In this document: one piece after another, positions 46,416 through 55,628 of the stretch
Layout: each line of letters opens with the position of its first letter
Position numbering within the stretch: position 1 is the stretch's first letter
Assembly: GCF_007558825.1 (NCBI RefSeq)
Contig: NZ_VLTK01000002.1
Location: 248,001 to 312,000, forward strand
Reading direction: 5' to 3'
Length of the DNA: 64,000 nucleotides
Source: Brevibacterium aurantiacum
Lineage (GTDB): Bacteria; Actinomycetota; Actinomycetes; Actinomycetales; Brevibacteriaceae
The notes under the pieces: generated by a model
Seen by the model: the letters and a program-made list of their open reading frames with translations, nothing else
The model's database searches: none
What the model was told of the DNA's origin: nothing
Position numbers and translations under genes: made by a program

Positions 46416-47729
46416 GTGCGCCGATTGCACAACACGGTCAAGAATTTTGCTTGGGGCAGCACGGACGCGATCCCGGCGATCCTGGGAACTGCGCCCGACG
46501 GCACTCCTTGCGCCGAGCTTTGGCTCGGAGCACATCCCCTCAGCCCCTCCCGTCTGGACATAGGTCAGTCTGACCAGCAGCGCACGGCCTACCGCTCCGC
46601 GCAGCAGGGGTCATCGTCTTCGCTGGACGTGAAGACGGACAACAGCACCGTGGGACCCAATCTCATCGAATACCTTGCCGGTGACCCAGAAGGTCTGCTG
46701 GGCCATGACTCGCTGCAGGTCTTCGGGCCGCGTCTGCCATTCCTGCTCAAGGTCCTCTCCGCGCAGAAGGCACTTTCCATTCAGGTTCACCCGAATCCAG
46801 AGCAGGCGGCCATCGGATTCGCCCGGGAAGAGTCCGAAGGCCCCGATCTCGACGCTTCGACCCGTAACTACAAGGACCCGTCGGCCAAACCGGAACTCAT
46901 CTACGCCCTCACCGAATTCCACGCGCTGACCGGATTCCGTTCGCGCAAAGCCGTGCGTGCAACCTTCGAACGTCTGCTGTCTCTGTCACTGTCACCGGCT
47001 TCCCTGGACTTCCTCGGAGACGTGATCTCGGCGCTGAAATCGGTGACTGAGGCTAAGGCCTTCGCCAAGGCAGTGGAGCTCGTCCTCGGCGATGCCCGGT
47101 CGGCCGAGTTTGTGGACGAGATCGCCGGCCAGGATCTGGCAGAGCTGCCAGAGGGACACATCAGCCGTTCGGGCACAGCCGTCGATCCTGCTGAGACCTT
47201 CCAGGAGCTTGTGGCTGACTATCCTTCCGATCCTGGGGTGCTTGTGGCACTCATGCTCAATCGCGTTCACCTGCAGCCCGGGGAAGCCCTGGCGATGGAA
47301 TCAGGTGTGCTGCACGCCTACCTCGGCGGGACCGGAATCGAGGTCATGGCCTCGAGCGACAACGTTCTGCGCGGGGGACTGACGAACAAGCACATCGACA
47401 TTCCGGAGCTCGGAAAGGTTGCGAAGTTCGGCTCCGCAAAACCTCGAATGGTTGAACCTGACCGCGCCGGAATCCTCTTCGGTGCGACCGAGGATTTCGC
47501 ACTGCAGTCGCTGCGGTGCCCACGACTGACGCAGGTCGAGCGCCGAGGCGCGAGCATCGCCCTGTGCACCTCGGGAAGCATCACTCTGACCTCCCTCGGG
47601 TCCACAGTGACACTCACACGTGGCCAGAGCGTTTTCATCGCGGCAAATGAGCCCACAGTGACCGCAGACGGCCACGGAGACCTGTTCGTGGCCACCACCG
47701 GACTCGACACCTCGCTGCCCTTCGCCTGA
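46416..47729 (+). CDS. manA: Mannose-6-phosphate isomerase, class I
   Basis: The protein has 437 residues from the GTG at 46416, preceded by AAGGGGA; earlier ATGs in frame are upstream of the conserved start RRLHNTVKNFAWGSTDAI. Zinc and catalytic segments are visible: AELWLGAHPLSPS, KVLSAQKALSIQVHPNPEQA with the Gln and His ligands, KPELIYALTEFHALTGFRS with the Glu, and GVLHAYLGGTGIEVMASSDNVLRGGLTNKHID with the third His. It interconverts fructose-6-phosphate and mannose-6-phosphate, supplying mannose to envelope glycans. manB at 57916 is the next step. In M. tuberculosis manA and manB also lie close together. Confidence 0.95.
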   Translation: MRRLHNTVKNFAWGSTDAIPAILGTAPDGTPCAELWLGAHPLSPSRLDIGQSDQQRTAYRSAQQGSSSSLDVKTDNSTVGPNLIEYLAGDPEGLLGHDSLQVFGPRLPFLLKVLSAQKALSIQVHPNPEQAAIGFAREESEGPDLDASTRNYKDPSAKPELIYALTEFHALTGFRSRKAVRATFERLLSLSLSPASLDFLGDVISALKSVTEAKAFAKAVELVLGDARSAEFVDEIAGQDLAELPEGHISRSGTAVDPAETFQELVADYPSDPGVLVALMLNRVHLQPGEALAMESGVLHAYLGGTGIEVMASSDNVLRGGLTNKHIDIPELGKVAKFGSAKPRMVEPDRAGILFGATEDFALQSLRCPRLTQVERRGASIALCTSGSITLTSLGSTVTLTRGQSVFIAANEPTVTADGHGDLFVATTGLDTSLPFA

Positions 47730-48276
47730 AGCACCTGGCTGGCCTCTTTTGGCCGGTCTGGGCGACTGCTGGATGCCGAGCGGACTGGCGCGAGTGAGGT
47801 GGGCCGCGCCACCGCGAGCACCCTGCACCGTCGGAACCAGATCACCTCGTTCCTCAGGTGCCTTTTGCCGCTGAGGGGAGGAGTCGCTGAACTAGCTGGT
47901 GTATTTGCAGCTGACGGGATGTTGAGCGAGAGACTGTGCGTGGTGCACCGAGGAGCGAAGTCTCTGATCGCGTCTCCCAGGCCCGAGAGTCATCTGCAAG
48001 TGGTCCCACGCACCACCGCACCGATTCATCCGCGCGGGTGAAAGCTCCCTGACACAAGAAAGAGGCCGTCCTGAGCCGAATTCCTCGAAAGGAATCGGCC
48101 CAGAACGGCCCCACGTCTCACAACGGCTCTGTATGACGCCGCCGGAGCAGCGCTACCTCACGATGCACGTTGCCTGTCTGACTTCACAGTGCCAGCCACC
48201 CGGCTGTCACCGTCCGGCAGCCGCTCGGCGGTCTCCACCCGGCCGTCACAGTGCCAGCCGCTCGGCGGTCGGTGCC
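47730..48276. other. 547-bp region between convergent manA and CoA-transferase genes
   Basis: A strong hairpin is at 48064-48110. The segment 48184-48280 has duplicated words: TCACAGTGCCAGCC at 48184 and about 48246, and GCCGCTCGGCGGTC twice. The frames present look like shadows. I see no gene. Confidence 0.6.
48064..48110 (-). terminator. Bidirectional hairpin terminator between manA and the CoA-transferase operon
   Basis: GGCCGT...GCCGA-TTCCT pairs with AGGAA-TCGGC...ACGGCC across a cgaa loop. On the minus strand it is followed by a T-rich run (CTCTTTCTTG), which suits termination of the CoA-transferase operon. It can serve manA too. Confidence 0.85.
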
Positions 48277-48942
48277 TCAGGCGGCGTCGACGCTGATGGT
48301 GGGGACGTCGTCGGGGACGTTCACCTCGGCGCCGGTCTTCTCCTTGACCTCTTCGACGGTGACTCCGGGAGCCAGTTCGACGAGAGTGAATGAGTCTCCG
48401 GAGACGTCGAGCACGGCGATGTCGGTGATGACGCGGCTGACGACTCCCTTGCCCGTCAGGGGCAGCTCACAGGACGACAGCAGCTTGTGTGAGCCGTCCT
48501 TGGCAACATGGTCCATGATGACGATGACGCGCTGGGCTCCGTGGACCAGATCCATGGCCCCGCCCATTCCCTTGACCATCTTTCCGGGGATCATCCAGTT
48601 TGCGATGTCGCCGTTCGTGGCGACCTGCATTGCGCCGAGGATCGCGGCATTGACCTTGCCGCCGCGGATCATGCCGAAGCTGGCAGCAGAGTCGAAGAAG
48701 GAAGCGCCGGGGAGCATTGTGACGATCTCCTTGCCGGCGTTGATGAGATCAGGATCGACCTCGTCCTCGGTGGGGTATGGGCCGACTCCGAGGAGACCGT
48801 TCTCCGACTGGAGGACGAGGTCGACTCCCTCGGGCAGGTAGTTGGGCACGAGTGTCGGCATTCCGATGCCCAGGTTGACGTAGCTGCCGTCTTCGAGTTC
48901 CTGGGCTGCGCGGGCGGCCATCTGATTTCTTGTCAATGACAT
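48277..48942 (-). CDS. scoB: 3-oxoacid CoA-transferase subunit B
   Basis: The protein has 221 residues. The catalytic Glu is E47 in [11 protein letters not shown]. The family segments [44 protein letters not shown] and [17 protein letters not shown] are all present. It moves CoA from succinyl-CoA to a 3-oxoacid such as acetoacetate (ScoAB) or 3-oxoadipate (PcaIJ); sequence alone cannot decide, and scoB is given as a likely symbol. The subunit A gene ends 9 bp upstream, as expected for a heterodimer. Confidence 0.9.
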   Translation of the reverse strand: MSLTRNQMAARAAQELEDGSYVNLGIGMPTLVPNYLPEGVDLVLQSENGLLGVGPYPTEDEVDPDLINAGKEIVTMLPGASFFDSAASFGMIRGGKVNAAILGAMQVATNGDIANWMIPGKMVKGMGGAMDLVHGAQRVIVIMDHVAKDGSHKLLSSCELPLTGKGVVSRVITDIAVLDVSGDSFTLVELAPGVTVEEVKEKTGAEVNVPDDVPTISVDAA

Positions 48943-48951
48943 TTCGGCTCC

Positions 48952-49722
48952 TCAGGCTTCGCGAACGGTACGTTTTTCGATGGGCTTGTCGGCCACCTGC
49001 TCCGCGGTCAGCTCGACGACGCGGTGGACGAAGATGCCGGGAACGTGGACGTCATCGGGGTCGATCTCTCCAGGCTCGACGAGCTTCTCGACCTCGGCGA
49101 TGGTGATCCGGGCCGACTGTGCGGCCGGGGGATTGAAGTTCCTGGCCGAAGAGTTGAAGACGAGATTGCCGTGGCGGTCTCCGATGGCGGCGCGGACGAG
49201 TGCGTAGTCGGGAGCAAGTGACTCCTCGAGGACGTATTCCTCCTCTTCACCGAAGGTGTCGAAGACGCGTGTGTCCTTGGCCGGTGACTCCTTGACGACG
49301 TTGCCCTCGGCGTCGTACTTCCACGGCATGCCGCCGTCGGCGACCTGAGTGCCGGCACCGGTGATCGTGTAGAACGCTGGGATTCCGGCTCCGCCGGCGC
49401 GCAGCTTCTCCGCCAGGGTGCCCTGCGGGGTCAGCTCGACCTCGAGTTCGCCGGAGAGGTACTGGCGGGCGAACTCCTTGTTCTCTCCGACATAGGAGGC
49501 AATGATCCGGCGGAGGCGGTGGTCGGCGAGCAGCAGGCCCAAGCCCCGTCCGTCGACTCCGGCGTTGTTCGAGATCACTTCGAGGTCCTTGGCGCCCTGG
49601 TCCTTGATCGCTCGAATCAGGAACTCAGGCACGCCCACAACACCGAAACCGCCCACGGCGATCGATGATCCATCTGCAATATCGGCTACCGCCTCAGCGG
49701 GAGTATCAACTACTTTGTCCAT
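48952..49722 (-). CDS. scoA: 3-oxoacid CoA-transferase subunit A
   Basis: The protein has 256 residues, starting MDKVVDTPAEAVADIADGSSIAVGGFG with the glycine-rich CoA loop. Conserved pieces are LEVISNNAGVDGRGLG, SGELEVELTPQGTLAEKLRAGGAGIPAFYT and ALVRAAIGDRHGNLVFNSSARNFNP. It forms the transferase with ScoB. Its first 13 bp overlap the end of the TIGR03089-like gene in another frame, with a weak ribosome-binding site. Translation coupling with that gene is likely. Confidence 0.92.
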   Translation of the reverse strand: MDKVVDTPAEAVADIADGSSIAVGGFGVVGVPEFLIRAIKDQGAKDLEVISNNAGVDGRGLGLLLADHRLRRIIASYVGENKEFARQYLSGELEVELTPQGTLAEKLRAGGAGIPAFYTITGAGTQVADGGMPWKYDAEGNVVKESPAKDTRVFDTFGEEEEYVLEESLAPDYALVRAAIGDRHGNLVFNSSARNFNPPAAQSARITIAEVEKLVEPGEIDPDDVHVPGIFVHRVVELTAEQVADKPIEKRTVREA

Positions 49723-50402
49723 ACGCCCAGTCTGCCACGGACCTCGCCGAGGCTGCCCGCCAGGTCCGCAATGCGAGCCTCATCCATCCCGTTGGCCAGC
49801 ACAGACTCACCCCCGCGAAGGAGATGGCCCAGGAACGTCGCCCATTCCTCGGGACCCGGAGTTGAGTTCGCGACGAGGAGGCCGGAGCTGGAATCGTCTG
49901 GAGAGTCGGTCCACTGGACCTCCTGACCACCGACGATGAGAGTCCCGGTGGACTGGAGGCGCCGAGGTGTCACGTCCGGGTAGGCGCGGATAGCTGAGTT
50001 GACGTCGATGAAGTCCTCATCGACCGGTGTGCTCAGCGCCAGTGCCGGCGGGTTGTAGACGAAGACCTCCTCGGCATCGACCAGTCGCTCATCGTGCTCG
50101 TGGCCCTGCGGTACGAAGGCGTGGAAATCGCCATCTGGGGCTGGTGACCCGTCCGTGCCGAGCACGACGCGACCGTCGGCGAGGAGGACACTGAGAATGG
50201 CGACGAGCTCTCGCCAGTGCAGTCCGGCAGGCAGCGGAACGAAGAGCGTGAAATCAGGGCCGAGGTCGTAGTCGCCGAAGAGGCCGACACCCTTGTTCAC
50301 CCAGTTCGCCACGACTGGACCGGTGAGGTCGAGTCGGTCGAAGTCGGGTCCGCGCCAGAAGAGGACGGCTCCGCCGGTGCGGCTGATGATGGAAAGATCC
50401 AC
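49710..50402 (-). CDS. TIGR03089-like actinobacterial conserved protein
   Basis: The protein has 230 residues from a GTG at 50402 with AGGT eight bases upstream. The pattern FDRLDLTGPVVANWVNKGVG near residue 25 followed by LPAGLHWRELVAILSVLLADGRVVLGT resembles the N-terminal subdomain of AMP-forming ligases and the actinobacterial family TIGR03089. There is no ATP-binding or catalytic motif, so enzymatic activity is doubtful. It overlaps scoA by 13 bp and follows the F420 ligase gene by 59 bp. In M. tuberculosis a TIGR03089 gene lies in the same region beside an LCP gene. Function unknown. Confidence 0.75.
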   Translation of the reverse strand: MDLSIISRTGGAVLFWRGPDFDRLDLTGPVVANWVNKGVGLFGDYDLGPDFTLFVPLPAGLHWRELVAILSVLLADGRVVLGTDGSPAPDGDFHAFVPQGHEHDERLVDAEEVFVYNPPALALSTPVDEDFIDVNSAIRAYPDVTPRRLQSTGTLIVGGQEVQWTDSPDDSSSGLLVANSTPGPEEWATFLGHLLRGGESVLANGMDEARIADLAGSLGEVRGRLGVWTK

Positions 50403-50461
50403 GGGGGATGACCTGCTTTCTCTATGGTGATGGGGCGTTCACTGGGACGGGAGCCCGATGT

Positions 50462-51589
50462 TCAGGGGGTCAGGAGGCCGATATTGATCCGGACACCACG
50501 GGGGAACGCTCCGAGCTCTCCGTCGGCCCACTCCCACTGCGTGGTCGCGCTGAGATCCTCGGCGAAGAGCGCAGTGTGCATGCGCTCGACGAGAGACCCG
50601 AGGCCGACCATCGCCTCCAGCAAGGGAGGACCACCGGCCTGCGGAGTCGCCGGAGAATCGGAGGGAGCCATGGTGATCCGGGAGCCGGACCCCTCGATGC
50701 GCATCCGCCATGCAGCCTGCCCGGGGGTGCGTGAAGCTCCAGCGCGGACGACGCGGATGGCGCGTGAGACGCGTTCGAGGATGTCGTCACTGTTGTCACC
50801 GGCTGCGGCACGGCCGGGCAGCTCGGTGACCCCGAGGCCTCTGTGGATTGCTTCGACGTGGCCGTAGCGGAACCAGTCCTCCCCGAGGTCGCGGCTCAGA
50901 GCCTTCGCCCCGGCTCGGCCGTTGTCGAGATATCCGCCGGCGCCGCGTACGAGTGCCATCGGCAGTCCGCGCGACGATCCCTTGACGAGGTCGGCCGCGG
51001 CGGCGATCTCATCGGCCACCGCGCGCACGGTCACCGATTGCACCCGGCCATCATCATCTGGTCTGCCACGCTGATCGTCGAGGCCTGAGAATCCGGAGAG
51101 ACCGAGCGCGAAATCACCGACGCCGATCCTCCAAGGCCGCGAGATGGTGTCGGAGATGACGACCCCGATCCGCACGGAGAAGGACTCTTCGACCCGCAGC
51201 CGCAGCTTCTGTGCCGAAGCATCGCTGTCGTGAGGGTGGAGGACGACGGCGCCGCTCGAATTCGACTGGTCGAGTCCGGCCGCCGCCTGCACAGTTCCTG
51301 ACTTGGTGCGCACGACCTGGACGGTCGACCCGGAGGCATAGGTCCGTTCGGCAACGAGGTGATTCGACGAATCCTTGACGAGGTCCTCGAACTCCGCCCG
51401 GTCCTTCACACTGCGCATTCGACCATCAGCTTTGGACACCACCTTCGAGGCGATGACGAGGATGTCGCCGTCCTTGAGGTCGATCCGATTCCGGCGCAGA
51501 GCGTTGACAAGGATCGCTGCCAGATCGGAACCGGCTTCGATGGGCTCCTCTACGGGAGGCGCATACACGGTGAGCAGTCGGTCATTCAT
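50462..51589 (-). CDS. Coenzyme F420-0:L-glutamate ligase (FbiB/CofE-like), no canonical nitroreductase half
   Basis: The protein has 375 residues. The CofE domain (about 1-255) shows ILVNALRRNRIDLKDGDILVIASKVVSKADGR, RVEESFSVRIGVVISDTISRPWRIGVGDFALGLSG, and ADEIAAAADLVKGSSRGLPMALVRG; the HDSDASA... segment carries metal and GTP contacts. It adds gamma-glutamates to the deazaflavin F420. Mycobacterial FbiB has a C-terminal nitroreductase domain of about 200 residues that extends the chain. Here only about 115 residues follow (residues 260-375). They have GSLVERMHTALFAEDL, which may be a worn remnant of that fold. No fbiA is next to it, unlike Mycobacterium where whiB2-fbiA-fbiB are adjacent. 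Confidence 0.88.
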   Translation of the reverse strand: MNDRLLTVYAPPVEEPIEAGSDLAAILVNALRRNRIDLKDGDILVIASKVVSKADGRMRSVKDRAEFEDLVKDSSNHLVAERTYASGSTVQVVRTKSGTVQAAAGLDQSNSSGAVVLHPHDSDASAQKLRLRVEESFSVRIGVVISDTISRPWRIGVGDFALGLSGFSGLDDQRGRPDDDGRVQSVTVRAVADEIAAAADLVKGSSRGLPMALVRGAGGYLDNGRAGAKALSRDLGEDWFRYGHVEAIHRGLGVTELPGRAAAGDNSDDILERVSRAIRVVRAGASRTPGQAAWRMRIEGSGSRITMAPSDSPATPQAGGPPLLEAMVGLGSLVERMHTALFAEDLSATTQWEWADGELGAFPRGVRINIGLLTP

Positions 51590-51684
51590 CGATGCGTCCC
51601 CATCATCGTCGGGCCGCCTCTGCGCCCGGATTCAGTGGGCGGACGCGGGGATCGGGCGACGATTGCGAGTGATTCGACTCTCAT
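51586..51684 (-). CDS. Possible 32-residue upstream ORF coupled to the F420 ligase gene
   Basis: An ATG at 51684 preceded by GGAG two bases upstream opens a 32-codon frame that ends in TGA at 51586-51588, overlapping the ligase ATG as ATGA. The peptide starts MRVESLAIVARSPRPP and is rich in Arg, Pro and Gly. It could be a coupled small protein, a leader peptide or chance. No known family. Confidence 0.35.
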   Translation of the reverse strand: MRVESLAIVARSPRPPTESGRRGGPTMMGTHR

Positions 51685-52086
51685 GTCTCCATATTCCCAC
51701 TGACGGCGAATGATTTCGAAATTCTCCGGATTTGCTCAGCCGCTCACTACAGGTTGTGTCAATATCAGATAGTGGTCGCTACATGTGGTGTCATCGGCGC
51801 GTGTGTATGTGAAGGTGTGTTCGATTAAACCGCAGGTGCCCACTGCAATACTCCACAAGGGCTTGACGGGGCGGTAATGACACGCGTGTAATTTATAGTT
51901 AACAGGGGAACGCACTTAGCACGAATCCTCGGATTCGAGCATCCACCACGCTGATACGGTCAGCACGAGCTTCACCTCCGGAACCATCCGGGGAGCCGGT
52001 CGCACCCAGACCACTCAGCTCCTCGAACGCTACCGGAATCGGAGCTCGCAGTGGTGGGTGAGCTGAGAGTGAGAAAGGGGAAAACC
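51685..52086. other. 402-bp intergenic region with the whiB promoter
   Basis: A good promoter reads towards whiB: TTGACG at 51863-51868, an 18-bp spacer and TGTAAT at 51887-51892, with TATAGT at 51894-51899. About 180 bp of untranslated leader then precede the GTG at 52087, long enough for regulation. I find no gene on either strand. Confidence 0.65.
51863..51892 (+). promoter_or_regulatory. Candidate whiB promoter (TTGACG-N18-TGTAAT)
   Basis: The -35 and -10 elements agree with the housekeeping actinobacterial consensus and have 18-bp spacing. The transcript would have a leader of about 190 nt. Confidence 0.6.
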
Positions 52087-52530
52087 GTGCAAAGCGCACA
52101 GAGCAAAAGGCAGGAGAGGGAAGACTTCTCCACAGTCGTGCCTGGAGTCACTTCTCGAAGTGCCGAAGACTGGTTCGTCGAACCAGGGGCCCGTACTCCG
52201 GACACTCTGCCTGATCCATTGGCGATCGATCCGAACGATCTGACACCGCTTCCCACGGACAACTCCGCAGTATCGCCGCTCTCGCTGCTCTTCGGGGCAG
52301 CCGAGGACGGCGAGCTATCCTGGCAGGACCAAGCGCTGTGCGCTCAGACCGACCCCGAGGCGTTCTTCCCTGAAAAGGGCGGATCGACTCGTGAGGCCAA
52401 ACGTGTCTGTGCCTCGTGCGACGTCCGGTCAGACTGCCTCGAATACGCGCTGGCGAATGACGAGCGCTTCGGAATCTGGGGCGGTATGTCTGAACGTGAA
52501 CGCCGCCGACTGAAGAAACAGGTCGTGTGA
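52087..52530 (+). CDS. WhiB-family iron-sulfur regulator (WhiB2/WhmD group)
   Basis: The protein has 147 residues from a GTG with AAAGGGG upstream; a GTG 12 codons earlier is weaker. The four cluster cysteines are in ALCAQTDPEAFF, then RVCASCDVRSDC, and the GIWGG turn (FGIWGGMSERER) and basic RRLKKQ tail follow. Residues 1-70 are a variable extension. WhiB2/WhmD proteins carry a 4Fe-4S cluster and are needed for septation and growth in mycobacteria. Synteny with whiB2, the F420 genes, and manB/ahcY supports this group. The stop overlaps the next gene by GTGA. Confidence 0.92.
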   Translation: MQSAQSKRQEREDFSTVVPGVTSRSAEDWFVEPGARTPDTLPDPLAIDPNDLTPLPTDNSAVSPLSLLFGAAEDGELSWQDQALCAQTDPEAFFPEKGGSTREAKRVCASCDVRSDCLEYALANDERFGIWGGMSERERRRLKKQVV

Positions 52531-55500
52531 AACCTGCCGTCACCGTTGTCCTCGCCTCAGGCGATGACAGCAGCAGGGTTGAGCTCGAAACAGCTCTGAG
52601 CAAGACCTACCCCGAGATCCCGGTCGTGGATCTCGGGGGTCTTGACGTCACAGAGGCACTTGCACTCCCCAAGATTGCCGACAGCACCCATCTGTGGTTC
52701 CTCACCGCAGACTCACGTCCGGAACCCGATTGCCTCGAGGAGCTGCTCGACGCCATCGGCGCAACCGAATCGATCGCCGCCGTCGGTCCCAAGATCATGC
52801 ACCAAGACCACATCGTCTCCGCCGGAGTCACCACCACCTCGGCGGGAGCCAGGGTCAACCCGGTTGCCGACGGAGAGGTCGATCAGGGCCAGCGCGACGG
52901 CCAATCGGAGACATTGGGCCTCGACTTGCCCGGCATGCTCATCTCCACCACCGAGCTCGAAAGAATAGGTGCTCCTTCGCGCGTCCTCGGCGTGGCCTAT
53001 CGCGGTCTTGAATACTCGCGTCGACTGCGCGACCTCGGCCGCCGAGTCGTCGTCGCCCCACGCGCCGGACTCACCGTGTCCGCACACTCGGCCGCCCAGC
53101 TGGGCTCCTCGCCTCTGCCACCACTGTCGAAATCTCAGATCCGGACGGAACAGCGCTACCGGCTCAGCCTCGCCACCCCCGGATTCGCCGGCATCTTCTG
53201 TCTCCTCATCCTCACCCAGCTGAAGAACACCCTGGCGGGACTCCTGTCGAACAACGTCCGCGCCGCCTCCTGGTACTTCTCCGCACTGCTCGGGCTCGTC
53301 TCCGACGCCGGAACCACCTCACGGCTGAGACGGTCCAACGCTCGCCGCAACCGCCTGGCCAAACGCACCACCGACTCTCATGTGGCTCCGCTCTACGCGG
53401 ACCCGGACGAACTCGCCGTCCAGCGCAGGAGCATGAACTCCGCCGAGGAAGCCCGCCTGGCCCAGGCCGAGTCGTCCACCGTCAGCGGCCCGGGCCACAT
53501 CGACGAAACCGAGCTCAACCCGGTCGGTGACACGGAAGAAGCCATCGACTCGTTCTCACGCCTCGAGGTCACCGGCGGTTCGGGACTCTTCCGCAGCCCT
53601 CTGACCTACCTCCTCCTCGCGGCCGCGGCACTGAGCGGCCTCGTCTCCTACCGTCTCTTCGGCCCCGGCCACCTCGTCGGCGGTGCACTGGGATCCACCG
53701 ACGTGACGATGGGTGATCTCGTCGCCCGACTGCTCAGCCCTCACCTCGATGTCTCCACCGGTGCCACCGCTCCCGCCGACCCCTACCAGCTGGTCCTCGC
53801 AGCCCTCAGCGTTCCGTTCCTAGGCGACGTCGACATCATGGCCCGGACCCTGATCCTCCTCGCCCCGATCCTTGCCGTCATCGCCGCCTACCGTGCCGCG
53901 GGCGCAATCGTGAAGCGAAGGTGGGTACGCGGATTCGCCGGTCTGCTGTGGATTGCGGCCCCACTCTTCGTCACCGCGCTCTCCGACGGCCGCCTCGGCG
54001 TGATCCTCGTCTGGATTGCAGCACCGCTCTTCGTCATCGCCCTGCGGCGCAGCCTGCGCACAGGGTCGATCGCCGCGGCCGCAGGTGCCGGACTCCTGCT
54101 GTTCCTGATGATCGCCGGCATGCCGCTGATGCTTCCTCTGGGCATCATCCTCACCGTGGTGCTGGTGTGCACCGGGCGCGGTCTGCGCCACCTGTGGCTG
54201 CTGGCCCCGACCCTGTTCCTGGCGTGGCCCTGGCTGGTCGACCTCGTGACTGCTCCGGGTGCGCTCTTCGTCATGCCCGGCCAGACCCTGGCCCCGCCGG
54301 CACCGCCCAGCTACCTCCTCGCGGTCGGCTTTCCCTCGACGATCGACATGAGCTGGCTGGCCGATCTCCTGTCCGCTGTCGGCGTCAACGGCGTCAGCCC
54401 CGGGATGCTCCAGCTGTGGGCACCGGTTCTGGTGCTGCCGATGCTCATCCTCGCGTTCCTCACGCTCATCGAAGCTCACCTCAGACTCTCACGCCTGATG
54501 TGGGCCGTGGGACTCTACCTCGCGGGTCTGCTGTTGGCCACCGTCCAGGTCCTCATCCCGGCCCAAACCGGTCCCTTCCACCTCATCGGCTCCTATCCTG
54601 CCGCGGGACTGACCCTGCTCAGTCTCGGCGCGATCATGCTGCTCACGCTCGGGGCTCAGACCACGACGACGAAATCGACGAACTCCAGGCGACTGCCCAT
54701 GCGGGGTCTGTCCGGACTCGTGGCCATCGCCGCCGTCGGACTCATCATCGTCAGCGCCGGGCCCAGCACCACCTCGGCGAACAATGTCACCACCCAGGAA
54801 CACGGCACCGTCCCGGCGCTGGCCGCCGACCGCGCTGCCGGTGATGCTCAGGCGCGCACGCTGCGCCTCGACGTCGTCGACGGCGAAGTCCGTGCCCGCC
54901 TCCTCTCGTCCGCCGATGGGACCGTCATCGGGACCTCGACCATCCGGTCCGCCGAGGCAGTCGGTGGCTGGCCGTGGGAGCGCAGACCTCTGCCGATTGG
55001 CGAGGACCAGACACTCATCGCTCAGGCCGCTGCGGCGCTCTCGGCCGATGACGCCGGAGACGTCCGCACCATCCTCGGTCAGCTGGGCGTGGACTTCGTC
55101 CTCGTCGACTCGGATGCGAAGAATCTGACGAACTCAGTGGCCGCCGCCGACGGAGTCGTCCAGGTCGGTCCGACCGAATCGGGTCGCCTGTGGCAGGTCG
55201 ACAATCCCTACAGCGGCCGGTTCCTCGTCCGCGAACCCGACGGCACGATGAGCACCGCACCGATGCACGGCACCACCGCCGAGGTGGCTCCAGGTGAGGA
55301 CGGACGCACCCTGATCGTGTCCGACAGTTCCGACAACATCACCGCCAGCCTCGATGGCAACGACCTGCCGAAGCCGGAGAAGCCGACGATCGGCTGGGCC
55401 TCCGAGTACTCCTTGCCTGCTTCCGGCGGCGAGGTCGAACTCACCTACGGTTCGTCGCTCTACGCCCCAGGCGTCATCATCGGCTGGATTCTCGGCCTTC

Positions 55501-55628
55501 TGACCATCATCGTCGCGATCCCCTTCGGGTCTCAGCGCCAGACACGGGCCTGGTCACGAACGACGCGGGCGAAATCCGAACGAAAGTCTGAAGCCGCACC
55601 CGAGCATCCTGTGGAGGCGAAGTCATGA
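52527..55628 (+). CDS. Large GT2 glycosyltransferase with C-terminal multi-helix membrane domain
   Basis: The protein has 1033 residues. An N-terminal GT-A domain (1-230) begins VTVVLASGDDSSRVELETAL, with LWFLTADSRPEPDCLEELL as the nucleotide-sugar region and GVAYRGLEYSRRLRDLGRRVV as the acceptor side. A loop with charged residues (about 265-350) leads to ten or more helices (353-745), then an extracytoplasmic domain of about 240 residues and a last helix (975-995). A basic tail RQTRAWSRTTRAKSERKSE faces the cytoplasm. This protein family always precedes DUF5719 in actinobacteria. Donor and acceptor are unknown; a lipid-linked, mannose-derived envelope polymer is an inference from nearby manA and manB. 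Confidence 0.85.
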   Translation: MKPAVTVVLASGDDSSRVELETALSKTYPEIPVVDLGGLDVTEALALPKIADSTHLWFLTADSRPEPDCLEELLDAIGATESIAAVGPKIMHQDHIVSAGVTTTSAGARVNPVADGEVDQGQRDGQSETLGLDLPGMLISTTELERIGAPSRVLGVAYRGLEYSRRLRDLGRRVVVAPRAGLTVSAHSAAQLGSSPLPPLSKSQIRTEQRYRLSLATPGFAGIFCLLILTQLKNTLAGLLSNNVRAASWYFSALLGLVSDAGTTSRLRRSNARRNRLAKRTTDSHVAPLYADPDELAVQRRSMNSAEEARLAQAESSTVSGPGHIDETELNPVGDTEEAIDSFSRLEVTGGSGLFRSPLTYLLLAAAALSGLVSYRLFGPGHLVGGALGSTDVTMGDLVARLLSPHLDVSTGATAPADPYQLVLAALSVPFLGDVDIMARTLILLAPILAVIAAYRAAGAIVKRRWVRGFAGLLWIAAPLFVTALSDGRLGVILVWIAAPLFVIALRRSLRTGSIAAAAGAGLLLFLMIAGMPLMLPLGIILTVVLVCTGRGLRHLWLLAPTLFLAWPWLVDLVTAPGALFVMPGQTLAPPAPPSYLLAVGFPSTIDMSWLADLLSAVGVNGVSPGMLQLWAPVLVLPMLILAFLTLIEAHLRLSRLMWAVGLYLAGLLLATVQVLIPAQTGPFHLIGSYPAAGLTLLSLGAIMLLTLGAQTTTTKSTNSRRLPMRGLSGLVAIAAVGLIIVSAGPSTTSANNVTTQEHGTVPALAADRAAGDAQARTLRLDVVDGEVRARLLSSADGTVIGTSTIRSAEAVGGWPWERRPLPIGEDQTLIAQAAAALSADDAGDVRTILGQLGVDFVLVDSDAKNLTNSVAAADGVVQVGPTESGRLWQVDNPYSGRFLVREPDGTMSTAPMHGTTAEVAPGEDGRTLIVSDSSDNITASLDGNDLPKPEKPTIGWASEYSLPASGGEVELTYGSSLYAPGVIIGWILGLLTIIVAIPFGSQRQTRAWSRTTRAKSERKSEAAPEHPVEAKS

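Noticed and set aside
47799..48114. Small frames in the manA to CoA-transferase gap
   Set aside because: They overlap the terminator hairpin and its repeat-rich flank, and have no family resemblance or ribosome-binding site.
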